Made by a program: the position numbers and the translations under genes. The notes beneath the pieces are model-generated. The model was not told where the DNA came from and ran no database searches. It saw only the letters and a list, made by a program, of their open reading frames with translations. This document shows, in pieces, positions 35,657 through 47,289 of a DNA stretch of 64,000 nt. This DNA comes from Chionis minor (lineage: Eukaryota > Chordata > Aves > Charadriiformes > Chionididae): the NCBI GenBank assembly GCA_013398295.1, contig VZSF01001512.1:62001-126000 (forward strand), in the 5' to 3' direction. Within the stretch, counting starts at the first letter, position 1; the number at the start of each line of letters is the position of its first letter.

Positions 35657-36769
35657 TAATATTAGATACAGAGCTCTGAGCATGGACATGACCCGTACTG
35701 AATGGCTCCAGACAAAAAACAGGGATTCTGGTAATTTAGGACCCTAAACCGACTCTTTTAAAAAGCTGGTCTTAGATGTGGGTTGTGAGCACTTGAAAAT
35801 CCATCCTTGAGGCTTTTTAGGAGAATGTCAGGCTCGAGGGGCAGCCACAGAGACCAGCTGGGTAGCAGCGCTTCCCCAGGTGTTTGCCACGTGCCCTGGA
35901 GTTCCCCAAAACCAGGACAAACAGGGACAAATTCAAAGCTGAGAGGAAATGAATGAAGGCACACGGACACACCAAGCAAACTTGGCCCCAAGGAAAGCTG
36001 GGGTGATTCATGGGAGCACAAACCCACCCTCCACCTTCACCGACTCACAGCAAAGACCCACTTGCTCCTGGCAAAGCAGCTGCTGGGGCTTCGGCAGCTC
36101 TTCCCAGTCTTACCCTAGCCATGAACTGGAGAAAACAACATGTTCATCCTGGAAGCAAGAACTCTTCAGCGAGGAGGAATAAACAATGTTTGGTGCATTC
36201 ATAATATAGATATTATTTGGCAAACTAGTTAAACAAATTGTTTCCTTTCAGGATCCTAGTGATGTGTGTGGTTGGCAAATCTTCCTCCCTGCTGCTTGGC
36301 CACCTGCTCTCCCTACTGCTAAGCTCGCTCCAGCCCCATTCCCAGCACCGGCCGCTCTGCCTGCCGCCCTGCAAGAGGCTGCTTCACTTCAGCCAGCTAC
36401 TCTGCGCCCGCTGCATATCCACGGGGCAAGGGTGCATTCCACGTATGCCACGGGCATCTTTCAACTAAGATGTTACAGACTGGGCAACGTTCCCTGTCTC
36501 CCTTCGGGAACCATGGTTGTACGGGTGAGCTGGTGTATGCATCACCCCAGACTGGTCAGCGCTGGCGAGATGGACCAGCCACGGATCCACCAACGTCCTG
36601 CCCACGCTCAGGGTTAGGGGCAGCCTCAGCTCACACTGAGCTGGAAGCAGGGAAGCATCTGACACAGGAGAACCCCCTTCCCACCAGTGCCAAGGGCAGG
36701 GCGAACACCTCCCGCTGGTAAATGCATCCCCCACAAACCATTTCCCACTCTCTGTTGTATCTATCGGGT

Positions 36770-36848
36770 TATTATTCATCCTCGTTTCCTGCAACAACTT
36801 ATTGTCTGAAGAGCTTTGCAAACAAGAGAGCATAGTCCCTACCCCAAG
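36770..36848 (+). repeat. Possible SINE 3'-tail relic (MIR-like)
   Basis: 'gaagagctttgcaaacaaga' and 'agtccctaccccaagga' parallel the sauropsid SINE tail 'gcgctttacaaac...acagtccctgccccaagag'. No head region precedes it. Short and diverged, so only tentative. Confidence 0.35.
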
Positions 36849-37984
36849 GATGCACGGTGTACGCACAGCAAGACTGAAACACACAGCACCGAAAGGCACA
36901 GACTCTGCTGATCTGCCTCCAGGAGAGAAGTCCCATTGCCTTGTAGTTGGAGGTTAAACCAAATCTCTTATGTGACAAAACTTCCTCATCAAGTGCATCT
37001 TTGTCCCCGTCCTGTGGCTGGGTCTGATCATAGACGTGTTGGTATGGTGGCCAGGGTTGGATGGACCCTCAGCAAAGAAGAAAGCAAATATTTTTAATTT
37101 AAACTAATGATATTTGAAGGATGCTCCTGCCCTGTTCTGCCTATCTTCTTCTCCAGAAAGCAGGGACCTGAAGAACCAGAGTGGGTGATTTCTGCTGTGG
37201 AAAGAAATGTTGCTCTTCCCCAAATATTACCTTCAGTCTCTTTGACTCTCTCAGCCCTTGTTCCTTCCTCAGGGATAACCAAAAAGAGTCCAGTCCACCC
37301 TGGCTGTGCCAGCTTCTTCACTGGACTTGCAACAAATGCATTCATTCTGCCGCCTGCGTATCTGGCTTTAAAATAATCCTTCTGCTGCCTCTGAAGAGGA
37401 GATCATCCTTGAAAATTAAGTTAGAGCTGGCTGCCCATAGAAATGATTACAGCCATGTTAGGAAATTATTTTAAAGCATCTCTGGAGTTTGGGAAATAAA
37501 TAAGTGGATCATCAGGATGTATCTGCTCGGAGTTCCCACCATTCCCTGGGTGCAGCCGTCATGTGAACTCTTCTGTAATGGGACGGGAATGGAGACATCC
37601 CAGGAGGATTTACCCTGGCCCTGCCTGACCCACCTTTGCCCTGTGAAGAGATTCTGGCAGCCAGCGCTTGAAAAACAGCCTTTTATGTTCTTACTTTCCC
37701 CTTCTTTTATTAATTTGCAGGCACAACCGTCACTATTTGATCCATGCAGCCAAAACTGTCCAGCTTTGTTACTCAGACTGTTTGCAGCTGAAGGGAGCAG
37801 AAGGCCAAGCGTACACACACACACAAGCTCTGCAGACCTCTGGGCAAGAGACAACACTTGAAGTTTAACAACCAAGTGCCTTAGGATGTTTTGTACCTCT
37901 TGCAAATGCTTTTTTCCCCAGTTTCTGTGTCATTCTTGCTGAGCCTTGCTTCCTGAAGGTTTTTATTATGTGAGATTTTGTCAC

Positions 37985-38058
37985 AAGAAGTCTGTGTAAG
38001 GATAAGGAATTAAACCTGTGTCTCCCCAATCCAGATCAGTACCACAACCTTTGGCTCA
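37985..38058 (-). repeat. MIR/CORE-SINE-like relic, antisense
   Basis: 'agtctgtgtaaggataaggaattaaacctgtgtctcccc' (described in parts: 'agtctgtg', 'ggaattaaacctgtgtctcc', 'agatcagtaccacaacc') matches the antisense MIR-type head 'agtctgtggcagagcagggaattgaacctgtgtctcccaagtcc...cagtgccctaacc'. It is therefore on the minus strand. It covers the tRNA-derived part only and is substantially diverged. Confidence 0.55.
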
Positions 38059-41000
38059 TCTTCTCGCCTTGCTTTTCTAGCAAAGGGTACTGCACAAAGG
38101 TACACAAGAATACATTACACCCCAAGGTCAAGAGCGTTGGATGAAAAGGATGAATATATACAAGCCCATGTCCTAGAAATCTGCTCTGTACCCTCCCTGG
38201 GTTTGCAAATAGCACTACTTAGCAGCAGAAATTAAATCCACAGCCTTTCAGCGAAGCAGGAACAGCACGTTGCTACTGCTGCTATTCTACGAACCTCAGA
38301 GGGTAACACATCCAACATCACCGCCCGCGCTAGGAGGGATGTGTTAGTTCTCTGAATATCCCTGATTAACACAGCTTTATCCCGGCGTTTTGTATCATCT
38401 ACATACGCACCGCAACAAGGCTTGTGTAGGCTAATAAGATCTCGGAGCAATAAGGCAGCGGTTTCAATAATCACTAATTGAAGTGGGTCTGCTGCCAGGC
38501 AGCGCTGCCGGAGCGCATGGAGACCCCCAGGAGCCCCCGCAGTTTGTGCTCCAGCCAGGCCAGGATCGACGTCCTGCGCTGCACCTTGCAGCCCCTCAGG
38601 GGATGCAGCAGGACCTTGCAGAGCCCAGCGGGTTTTCGGCAGCCTGGGAAACCGCTGTAACGTACGGCAGCTTCTCTCCAGCGTTTCTGTAACGCCCCGG
38701 GGCAGAGGGGCTGTTGGCAGGTTAAATTCAGGCCCCCAACCTTGCCTGAAAATAAAGGGTGTGCTGGGTAACCATTCCTCTTTGAATAAAGGCTGAAACA
38801 GATGGTATCACACAGGTCGGTCAGCAGTGATGTGGGTACCACTTGCTCTTTTTTACCTATACGCATTCCTCAGCTAACGTCTCCCTTCCAGGATACCAAC
38901 CTCCTTAAAAAACGTCCTTGCTCCACAAGGCAGGCAATTCTGTGTAACACAGAGAAAACCCAGGCTCTTTTTTCATGCAAGGGAAATCCTTCAGCAGAGG
39001 TAAAGCCCTAGGATGCCACTCTGAATCACCAACTCAGATTTTAAAAATAGTTGCCCAGCAGGATAACAGCTTGCTCCCGGCTCGGCTGCTGCCTCTCCTC
39101 CCTCGGCAGAGCCTGGTCCCTGCGGGCTCCCCTGCCATGGAGCCTCCCCCCTTGCAGGCTGTGCTGCAAGGGGTCGCTCCTCATCTCCACACTACGTTTC
39201 TAAATGGGTATCACCACCAATAATCCTTCTTTCAGAAGCTCTGGATGCCTCGGCATTGAATAGGCACCATAAGGGTTCATCTCTGTGTGTGGGAGATTTG
39301 CTAGGTCCGCAGCAGGGGGTCGGGGCAAGAAGTCCTCATGGAAAGAGCACCTGGAATGGTCAGGTAAGCCAGCCTGGGACTGCAGGGCTTGAGGATCTTG
39401 CTCTTTTGGGTGGTGGCAGCTTTTCGGCTTTGTGGTCGTTTCTAACATCTTTCCTTTGTATTTCTCATACAGAAATATCATCTCCCTTTCCTGAGATCCG
39501 AAACTGACTGTGTTGCTAAGGGGGTTGCTCCAGCGTGTGACCCTTGTACTTTGGAGACGGATGAGGACAGGGTGCTGTGCGTTGCGTGGATGTGTACCCA
39601 CCTGCGTCAGGTTGATGTCCCTACCGTGACTTTGCCAGCTCGCCGCTTCTTGCATTGTTGTGGGAGCAGGGCAAACCCTGGGGAGGACCAGGAATGAAGG
39701 GCTGAGTAGAGAGCAGGGAAGGTCAGGGGGTGAAAAAGGCTCGTGAGATGCCTACAGCCCACGGGCTCCTTCTGAAAAGCTGCAGCACAGGGTTTGCTGA
39801 AAGACCTGCCCCACCAGGACTGCCGACAGTAGCACAAAGGGAAACGGGAAGCAAATAGAAACCTTTGACAAAGCAATGCTGGAAGAGTCCTCAGAGAATC
39901 GACAGGGTTTTCAAAAGGCCTCAGCATCTGCGTGATTCCCTCCCACCTGCAATCCATGGGTGTTTCAGCTCTGACTCTGGCAGGAGCAGCGGTACAGACG
40001 TCCAGGCAGGGCTTGTGCTGGCCCCAGCCTGTCTCTGAGCCACGCTAGTCCGAGGCCACTTCGCACAGCCCCACGTCTGTGGTGGCCTGCAGGGATCCCC
40101 CCTCCTGCTGCTGGCAGCGGAGTCCTGAAACACTACCCTGGCCCCACACGCCGTTATTTTGGGAAACAACCTCCATATCACCATCTATTCCTGAATCAAG
40201 AAATTCTCCCGCTTGCAGAATGAGAGCTCCAACGCCCTCCTTTACACCACTGCTACTCTTTCCACCCTGCCTGCTCTGGAAAATCACTTCCATGTTAAGC
40301 ACTGTGTGCTAGAGAAGATCTTTTTTTTTTTCTCCAAAATGTTATTAACCATCTTTTTGTGAACGTGCTGCCTCCAGAATCATCCTTCAGCATTAGCCGT
40401 TGGCTTCTCCCTGCAGCACTCCCTGCGCCTCGTGCTGGCATTCGGTATCAGCAGGAACGAAACAGAATAAAACAAACCAAAAACATATTTGCTTTTCAAG
40501 ATGGCTGCAGCGGAAACGTGGCACGACATGCGGCCCTAGGGAGGAGCATTTGGTTCACTTAGCCTGAGTCTGAGGGTTGTGAATGCGAACACAGTTTCGC
40601 ATAAAGGTCATCAGATAGCTGGCACAGTTGCTATCCACCTTCTTTTGCTCCAAAGTCTGCCGTGCAGTGTGAGAGACGACGTTTGTGCTCCTGGGACCTG
40701 CTATCAAGCTGCCTCTCGCTGACACTATTGCCCTGAGAAATGGTAATATGTGAGCAGAGGGCTGGGCAGAGACAGCGGAGACTGCGCCTCCCTGCTCCGC
40801 AGGGGAACGTGCGGATCCTCAGCCCTGCAGTGTAACTCCGCATGGCTCCCGACACTGGGCACGTGGCATGATTTCTGCTGAGCTTTTCCAAAAAGTCTGG
40901 TTTGAGGATGTCCTAGTGTGAGCGACACTAATTTCTTTCCTAATGCTTGGGAAAGCTGTATTTGTGTGAATGTCCAGTGTCTGAATTAGTGAAGATATTT

Positions 41001-41189
41001 ACTGTACAGCCAGCCATGGTGGGGGGGTTTCAAGGTCTCAGTGTTTTCGAGCTGGCCAGGTGCAGGGATGAGGAGCAGCGAGACTCGGGCACTTGCCCCA
41101 AGCTGCCAACAGGGTTATTTCATACCATGAATGTCACATTCAATATAAATTAGAAAGTCTGCTGCGAGGTAGGGTTGTTTTTTTTTTCC
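38059..41189. other. Non-coding stretch, no gene seen
   Basis: GC-richer segment at 38490-38710 with scattered CpGs, containing overlapping frames on both strands (130 codons at 38474-38866 -, 69 codons at 38483-38692 +) that look like chance. Frames at 39200-39957 (-) and 40045-40302 (-) likewise lack any known domain. Poly-T tract at 40319-40331. Confidence 0.55.
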
Positions 41190-41594
41190 CTTTGCTAGCG
41201 CTCTCCCCCTTGATGGCTCTCCCTTGATGGCAGCGATCCAGAGGATTCTTGCCCCGATGCCGGATCCCTGAACCCTTCCCTTATTCCTGAAGCTGTAGCG
41301 CTCGCAGTGTCCGACATTCCCTGTCCACTGCTGGGAGCGCACGGCTTCCAACTGATATAGTTGGCTGAGTATAATCCTTGTACAGTATATTTGGGTATTG
41401 GGATCAATATGGGTTCCTTTGTGTTAGTACTGTTAATTATCCAGTTCTGTCCTATTAAATCTGTTTATCTTTCAAGCCCTGGGTTTTCTTGTTTTCTTCC
41501 CAATTCCCCTTCCTGGGTCGGGGCGGGGTTATCGGGTGAGAGAATAATTGTCTAAGCGACAATAAATTGTTATGGGTTTTCTCAAACCATAACA
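41190..41594 (+). mobile_element. Solo LTR-like element, avian ERVL type (putative)
   Basis: The order of signals matches avian endogenous-retrovirus LTRs. A TATA-like 'gagtataat' lies at about 41367-41375. Then come T-rich 'gttaattatccagttctgtc', the polyadenylation signal ATTAAA at 41454-41459, 'atctgtttatctttcaagcc' and 'tgggttttcttgttttcttc'. After that are a G-rich 'gggtcggggcggggttatcg' and the terminus 'ctcaaaccataaca' at 41581-41594, which parallels the LTR ending '...ttaaaccacgaca'. Just before the terminus a 'tgttatgg' at 41569-41576 is the inverse complement of 'ccataaca'. The 5' limit is unclear; a 14-16 bp duplication with 'ccttgatgg' occurs at 41201-41230. No internal gag/pol/env region is recognised on either side, so it is a solo or truncated LTR. 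It could supply a promoter or poly-A site to nearby transcripts. Confidence 0.55.
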
Positions 41595-42699
41595 GAGGAA
41601 CAGAGGGAGACCAACTCTATTGAGACCTGCAATTGCAGCCGTGCTCCGTCTCTGGGAGTGGTAGGGGTTGTCTCCCTTCTCTCAAGCTGATCTGACCCAG
41701 GATGGTCCCAACAATGCAGTGCTGAGGTTTCTCAACTCTTCCTGCTCCAGCGGACATTCAGGATGTCCCATCCCATGTCATGGGAATGTTTCCTACCGAA
41801 TTCAGTGGGCTTAAGGATCAGGAGAAAGAGCTCAGCCCACAGAAGACAGATGTTAGTTCAACAGAAAGAGCACTTGTGCTTTCTGCCATTGTGAGCAGTT
41901 CAGTGTGGCTTGCCTTGGAGGGCAGCGAGCAGCTGCTATTAATGTCTCTTTTAAAAAGACATCAGTATCACTCAGAAAACTTAGGTTTCATTTAGCCTAG
42001 TTAAAACTACTCTCTGTTATGTTCTATTGCAATTATTTAAAACAAAGGAGTTCATCAACACTTTAATTCTCCAGGTCTCTACATCACAGTGTCTGGGAAT
42101 GGGAATAAGCCAGTAGTTTTTTGTTTAAACACCAAAAGAGTGTCAGAAAAGATTAAGCAATTGCTTTGTGAATTCCTACAGAGGAAAGTGCTCACGGATG
42201 CAAGTGTCAGCTGGGCTGATGCTGTTTGCCACGGTAACAAATGAACAACGGCACCTAGCCGTGCCCTGAACCTGCCATAGTCAAAACCGAACCGCGACAG
42301 CAACGATGGGGTATTCTCATGTGCCTCCACAGAGCAGACTGTGAAACGAGCAAGCAGAAAAGGGAGATGATTTGAGGGTAAAAGGTGGGCCGGTGCAGGT
42401 ACAAGCGTTACTCGTGTTTTGGCTATTTTTCAGTCACAGCACGAGAGGATTCTCTGAGGGGGGTTAGTGGTGAGGGTGGCAACGAACCAAAACGCTGGAC
42501 TGAACAGTCAGCGGATCAAGGAAACTTCTACAACCCAGTGTGAGGTGCCAAGTGAAGTGCCAAGGGGTTGCTTCCAACGCACAGCACACCAGACACAGCG
42601 ATATATATGAGTTTCTTTGCTGAACAGACAAACACACCTCCTGCCTTCAGCTACCACACTCCGTCTTGAACACCCTGTGCCACTATGACCTTCCCGATT
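41595..42699. other. Non-coding stretch, no gene seen
   Basis: Unique-looking DNA after the LTR-like block, without recognisable retroviral internal sequence. Short frames only (up to 83 codons), none recognisable. Confidence 0.55.
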
Positions 42700-42785
42700 C
42701 AAAAAAAGAGGTAACACAACTGGAAAAGACACAAAGAAAGTCTGCAAGGATGATGAAAGGTATGGATCAGCTTTACAAAAGCAGC
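42700..42785 (+). pseudogene. CR1 LINE ORF2 C-terminal scrap
   Basis: In an open frame at 42666-42977 (+), the stretch VTQLEKTQRKSARMMKGMDQ, followed by LY, parallels the CR1 ORF2 region after the reverse transcriptase: 'V..LE.VQRRATKMIKGMEQLPYEERL'. The nucleotide text 'aactggaaaagacacaaaga' and 'ggatgatgaaaggtatggat' supports this. After the 'KGMDQLY' residues similarity is lost. A dead, truncated copy in sense orientation on the plus strand. Confidence 0.65.
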
Positions 42786-43111
42786 ACTAGCAGGGACACA
42801 AACGCAAAGATGCACAAACCACCTCCAGTTCAGGATGGGCTCAACCCCCTCCTTCCCGCAAGCTGGGAAGGTGACACTGGGAAGAGTTCCTCTGCAGAGA
42901 CACTGTTTGCGCGCTCTTCCTTTGAACAACCGGCCATTGCCACACACAGGTCCTGGCTGACTTTTAGCCTAAACTAAATGCAGCCACTTGTATGGTGTTA
43001 GACTGTATGGGAATGACAAATATTTCTTTCCTGTACCAATACAAGTCACTTTTCTGACGTTCCCGCAAAGAGTGGCTGTATTTCAGCCCAGTTCCCAGGA
43101 CCTAGGGACCA

Positions 43112-43168
43112 GATTCTTAAAAGCACCTAACCAAAATGAGCTTTAGGCACCCAAACACCTCTGAGTAT
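43112..43168. repeat. Possible 'gcacctaa' dispersed repeat scrap
   Basis: 'cttaaaagcacctaac' followed by 'gctttaggcacccaaacacc' and 'agtatttggg' resembles the same amniote motif as at 29975 ('aggcacctaaataccttt...aatctggg'). Short, and family unnamed. Confidence 0.35.
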
Positions 43169-44819
43169 TTGGGTCAAGCGTTTCCATGTGCTGTGAAAAA
43201 CTCTGGCACATTCAGAATAAACGTGAAGGCTGCAGCACAACCAGACTTCTGGCACCACTGGGGCAGAGCCGAGGCATTTTTCAGGGCTTGTCATGTTGTA
43301 TTCCACTCAGAGAACAAAACGGGGAATTTCAGATTTTAATTTGTCACTTTACATGTAAATTAAACGTTGTATATTGTCACAAGTGAATTCAGTCAGTATT
43401 TATAATAATGGAAATCTGCTGCTTGGATTTCTAAACAAAAATTCCCCGTGTTTCTTGTGCTTCCCTGCATGAGCTGTTTCACTTCAGCCTTTCTGTGTTC
43501 TGTCTTTGAGACTGCCTAAAAGAGTTTGTTGGAGGGAAAGGAGGACTGAGAAAAACCAAGAATGAGAAATAATTGTTAGGATTACTCAGCAGGATGGCTG
43601 GACGACATTTTGTCCCTGTTTTTCATGGGCAGAACTATTGCGGTGCTTAAAACTAAGCACACGCTTAAGTGTTTTGCTGATCTGAAGCCAGAATACTCAA
43701 AACTGGATCTGATTAGTCCCTCCTGACGTGGTCCAAAGCTCATTAAAACAGTCACAAAACTTTATAATGCCTGAACGTGCTGAAGCGCCCCGAAGATCAG
43801 TTGAGATCGCTCGGTGCAACCACAGCCCTTCCTCAACGCGGAGGCTGATTGCATTTAGTCCCCTGGAAACCACGAGATGAAAGTTAAGGATGTTGACATT
43901 TTCTTTCAAGAGCAAAGGAATTGGAAAAATAAAGCATCCATCAAGAAATTATGCCTTTTAGGAACCGAGGAAGACAATATTCCTCCCTCGCCTTTCCTCT
44001 GCGTCTCAGGGTTCTGTTATTCTTATGTGGGCTATAAGCCACTTGGAAAGCTCAGCGCAGAAAGCGGCATGAATTATAATACACGGAGATTGACTGGGTT
44101 GTAACCTGTAATGTATTGCTTATTTTTTATTTTAATTGCAAGCAGTCTCTGAAACATTATAGAGCATATAGCGCTAGACACAGCAGAAGTAATTAAAATG
44201 AGAGGGCCACATGCAGTCGGCAGTAAAACACCAAATGTAGGCAGCTTCGGAAAAATGTCATTGATTCAGCAAGAGAGAGGCCGGGAGGAGAAGAGGCGGG
44301 ATTGAGATTGTCAACAGCAGATCAGACTCAAAAGGCAGCAGCCAGCACTACAACCCTTTAAAGCAAAAAGCAGCAGAGGGATGTATTGTCGTAGAGCTGC
44401 GAGCGTCTGGAAGAGGGACAGGGATGTCACCTCCTCAAGGTGGTGTCAAAGAAACAAGCCGGGCCTGAACAAGCTGCTCTTTTCCTACCTCTGCGAGGAA
44501 GAATCTGGGTCACGGTTTCTCCCCTAGGAAAAATGAAATGCTTTCACACTGCATTAAAAATAGTAATAATTAACTAAAGGAGGTAGAAAATGAATCCATG
44601 GCTGTTCGTTTGAGCTGGATATAAAGCAATACAACTGCAATCCAGTTCTAAGCAAGGCGCGAGAGCTCATTTGAGGTGGGCAAGGAGCTGTTGTTTAGTT
44701 CAGCCCGCTTGTCCAACGCCTCCTCCGAGACAGACCCAGTGTGAAAACTACTTCAAAGCATTAACATACCCACCTTCCTGCGCAGCCTAACTGGGTGTCA
44801 CCCTGACTCGTGTTAAATG

Positions 44820-45050
44820 GCATTGACCGCCTGAATGTAATTGGCTACAGCAAAGGTTAATGATAATTTCTACCTTTAAATAGTTATGAAGATGTTTGAT
44901 GCCTTCTAACAAGGCAGCTATTGGAACTTGCTGCTCTTTCCACTGACTTGCATATCATTGATCCTTCTTCTTGAAATGATTATCCCCAGGCAAGCTATAA
45001 ATCTCACTTACTCCAGCTCAAAAATGCTGGACAATATAATGAACTGTTAT
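44820..45050. promoter_or_regulatory. Conserved-element candidate
   Basis: CpG-poor, repeat-free, balanced AT-rich sequence with dense homeodomain-like and related cores ('gtaattggctac', 'aggttaatgataatttc', 'gcatatcattgatcc'). Candidate enhancer by appearance only. Confidence 0.2.
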
Positions 45051-46344
45051 AAGGGCAAAGTCAGTGGACAGGGTCACCTCTTATGAGCTAGTAGCCCATG
45101 TACTCAGGCTGTGTGCCTGGACCTGCACAGCTTTACCTATGTCTCGGAGACGCAAGGAAAGAAACAGAAACCTTAAGGCAAACTTTGTAACTGAAGAGCA
45201 CGCATTAGTTCCAAGTACATCACTGTAAGACAGCTTTACATGCTGCTAAATACAACGGGCTCAGTAGCAACCTGGGGTTGTAACATCACACCCCACCATT
45301 ATACTCAAAAACTCTCCTGCTACAAAAGCATCTGCAAGGGCAAGGACTTCCCCATCGCTTCACGTGCAACGAGCATCCTACATCGGAGACTTAGAATGGA
45401 GAAATTAAGAGCTGCAAATGTCCAGAGCAGTCAAAATTTTCATCAAAGCCCCAAGTCAGGGTGCACAAGTGCTTGAGAATTTTACATTGACGGGGTTTGA
45501 TGGTTACAAGAGCCTGTAAGGGCCTGTGTGCAAACAGAGCAAAGATCCTCAGCTATGAGCTCTCCCCCAAGGCTGACTTCAAGCATGTGTGCGTGTTCAG
45601 GAGCAGGGACAGTCATCATCGTCTTTGACAGGGAATCCACCATCTAATAAGCAAGCAGTTTCAGGGACTCGGATGTGTTTAGTTTCTGCTTCCAACCACT
45701 GAGCGTCTTCATGTGGGATTTTTCTGGCAGATAAAAAAACTGTTTATCTCCACATATCTTGAGAATAGCTTGTCAGCCAGTCACTTTTTACTGCAGTAAA
45801 CATCGCTTGCATTTCCTATATCCAGAGGACCTCTTACAAGAAATCCTGACCAGATCTGCTTCACAAATCCTTGAACTCCAAACCTGAGCCAGGTTTGCCC
45901 TTGGAAGTTCAAACTGCTAGGTCCACTACCTCAGCTACCTATGTGCTTAAAACCCTTTTCTCTAAGCTTAGAAGGAAATCAAGAGTAGTATTTCCCAGGT
46001 ACCATTGGTCAGTAGAAACAACCCATGTTTTTATCTAGTTTTCTAGTTAGAATCATCCACAATTACAGAAGGTGATTGAAACAGATAACTGCAGCTCCAG
46101 TATTATCACCAGATAAAAAACAGATTGCAGGGTCAGCCTTTTTCCCTTAACTCCTTCAAAGAGGAACAAAACAAGCGGAGAAAAGGCAAAAAATCTGAGT
46201 AACCTCAGTGAAATCTCTAAAGACAGAACTGAGGGAGGTGGAGGCAATGGGAAGATCCACGGATAAAGTTGGTATTTCTGCTGCCCACCCCCACAGGAGT
46301 CCGACGAGCAGCTCATTTTACTCTCAGGGCTTCCTAGGTGTTAA

Positions 46345-46525
46345 GCAGAGTCACCCAGGCCGTGTGGCAGCGTGGGGACGGCGCTATTGCAGAACAGTCT
46401 GCAGGCGGTGGCGAGCCCTGTGCCGCGCTTCCCATCACTGCGCTGCCTCCTTGCCCCGGTGCCGAGGAAGGAGCAGCGCTGAAGAGCTCCTCTTCCTCCT
46501 CCTGGCAACACCTCGGCACGATCCA
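46345..46525. promoter_or_regulatory. Small CpG cluster
   Basis: About 14 CpGs in 180 bp by eye ('gtggggacggcgctattgc', 'gtgccgcgcttcccatc'), flanked by AT-rich DNA. Could be a small CpG island or an isolated GC-rich insertion; no transcript evidence. Confidence 0.25.
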
Positions 46526-47209
46526 ACAGAACTGATCAGGAAAGATGATTGGCCATGCCAGCGTTTTTAACGGGTTCAAAAAAGAAAAGCCACGGGCAGT
46601 TCTTAAACCCCAGACAGTGAACACAAATATAAATCTCCCTAGGCAAACCAGGGTAAAGTCCTGATGCACTTTACAAGCTGTAAACGCTGCTTTTATTAGC
46701 CATTTATGAGCCACTTTTCACAACGCAGCTTTAATAGTAAACAATAAAGCTCACAATACACTTACAAAGAAAAACAGACTCTCTCATTTACTCCTGAATT
46801 GGAAGTGTGGCATCTCCTGATCACATGAAATCAGCAGAAATAAGGTTATTCAGTTTAGGCTGCGTATTTTTCATGCTTGATGCCCCACACTGTGCATACT
46901 GCGCAGCGAGCCAGAGAAGGAAAAATTTGGAAGCCACTGGAAACGATTGTAATGAACTTTTAGAAAGTGTTGAGCAGCACTGTTACCCACATCAGTATGC
47001 GCACAGACTTCAAGGAAATATGTCCTTGTCGTTACGGGTGTTTATCATTTGTAATCTGACACATCTCAGATGTCTCATGTGAGATAAGGCCTGACGGTAC
47101 CAGGGATTGAATGCAAAATGCACGCAGTTTATATGCAAAATAAGAGTAATTTCTTATTTTGAGCCTACAGTCAGAATGGGAAAGGGAAGTATGGCTAATC
47201 CTGACTATA

Positions 47210-47289
47210 AACGGAAAACAGGCTCAGGGAAGTGAAGTGATTCGGCCAAGATGACACAGGAACCAGAAAGAGAACGAACATCAGCACCC
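47210..47289 (-). repeat. MIR/CORE-SINE-like relic, antisense
   Basis: 'acggaaaacaggctcaggga' then 'agtgaagtgattcggccaag' then 'atgacacagg' is the antisense MIR body ('gggaaactgaggcacagaga', 'agtgacttgcccaag', 'gtcacacagc'). The following 'accagaaagagaacgaacat' corresponds to the decayed 'gcagagccgggattcgaacc'. So the element is on the minus strand. This is one of the clearest MIR-type matches in the window. Confidence 0.72.

Larger units (their letters stand above)
33446..37984. other. Non-coding stretch, no gene seen
   Basis: AT-rich at 33530-33850 and 34490-34860, GC-richer at 36280-36720. Contains the AC microsatellite at 35631-35656 and a weak SINE-tail match near 36770-36850. The frames at 34083-34497 (three overlapping, on both strands) and 36465-36899 (-) have no domain I can recognise. 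Confidence 0.55.
42786..47209. other. Non-coding stretch, no gene seen
   Basis: Mostly AT-rich and unique. 44100-44250 and 44820-45050 are the most conserved-looking parts. A CpG cluster lies at 46345-46525. A short 'gcacctaa' repeat scrap is at 43115-43165. No exon recognised; the 120-126 codon frames at 46208-46714 lie on opposite strands over the CpG cluster and reflect its GC content. Confidence 0.55.

Noticed and set aside
36264..36899. Frames of 117 and 144 codons on opposite strands
   Set aside because: GC-rich local composition; the translations are unrecognisable and overlap a possible SINE tail.
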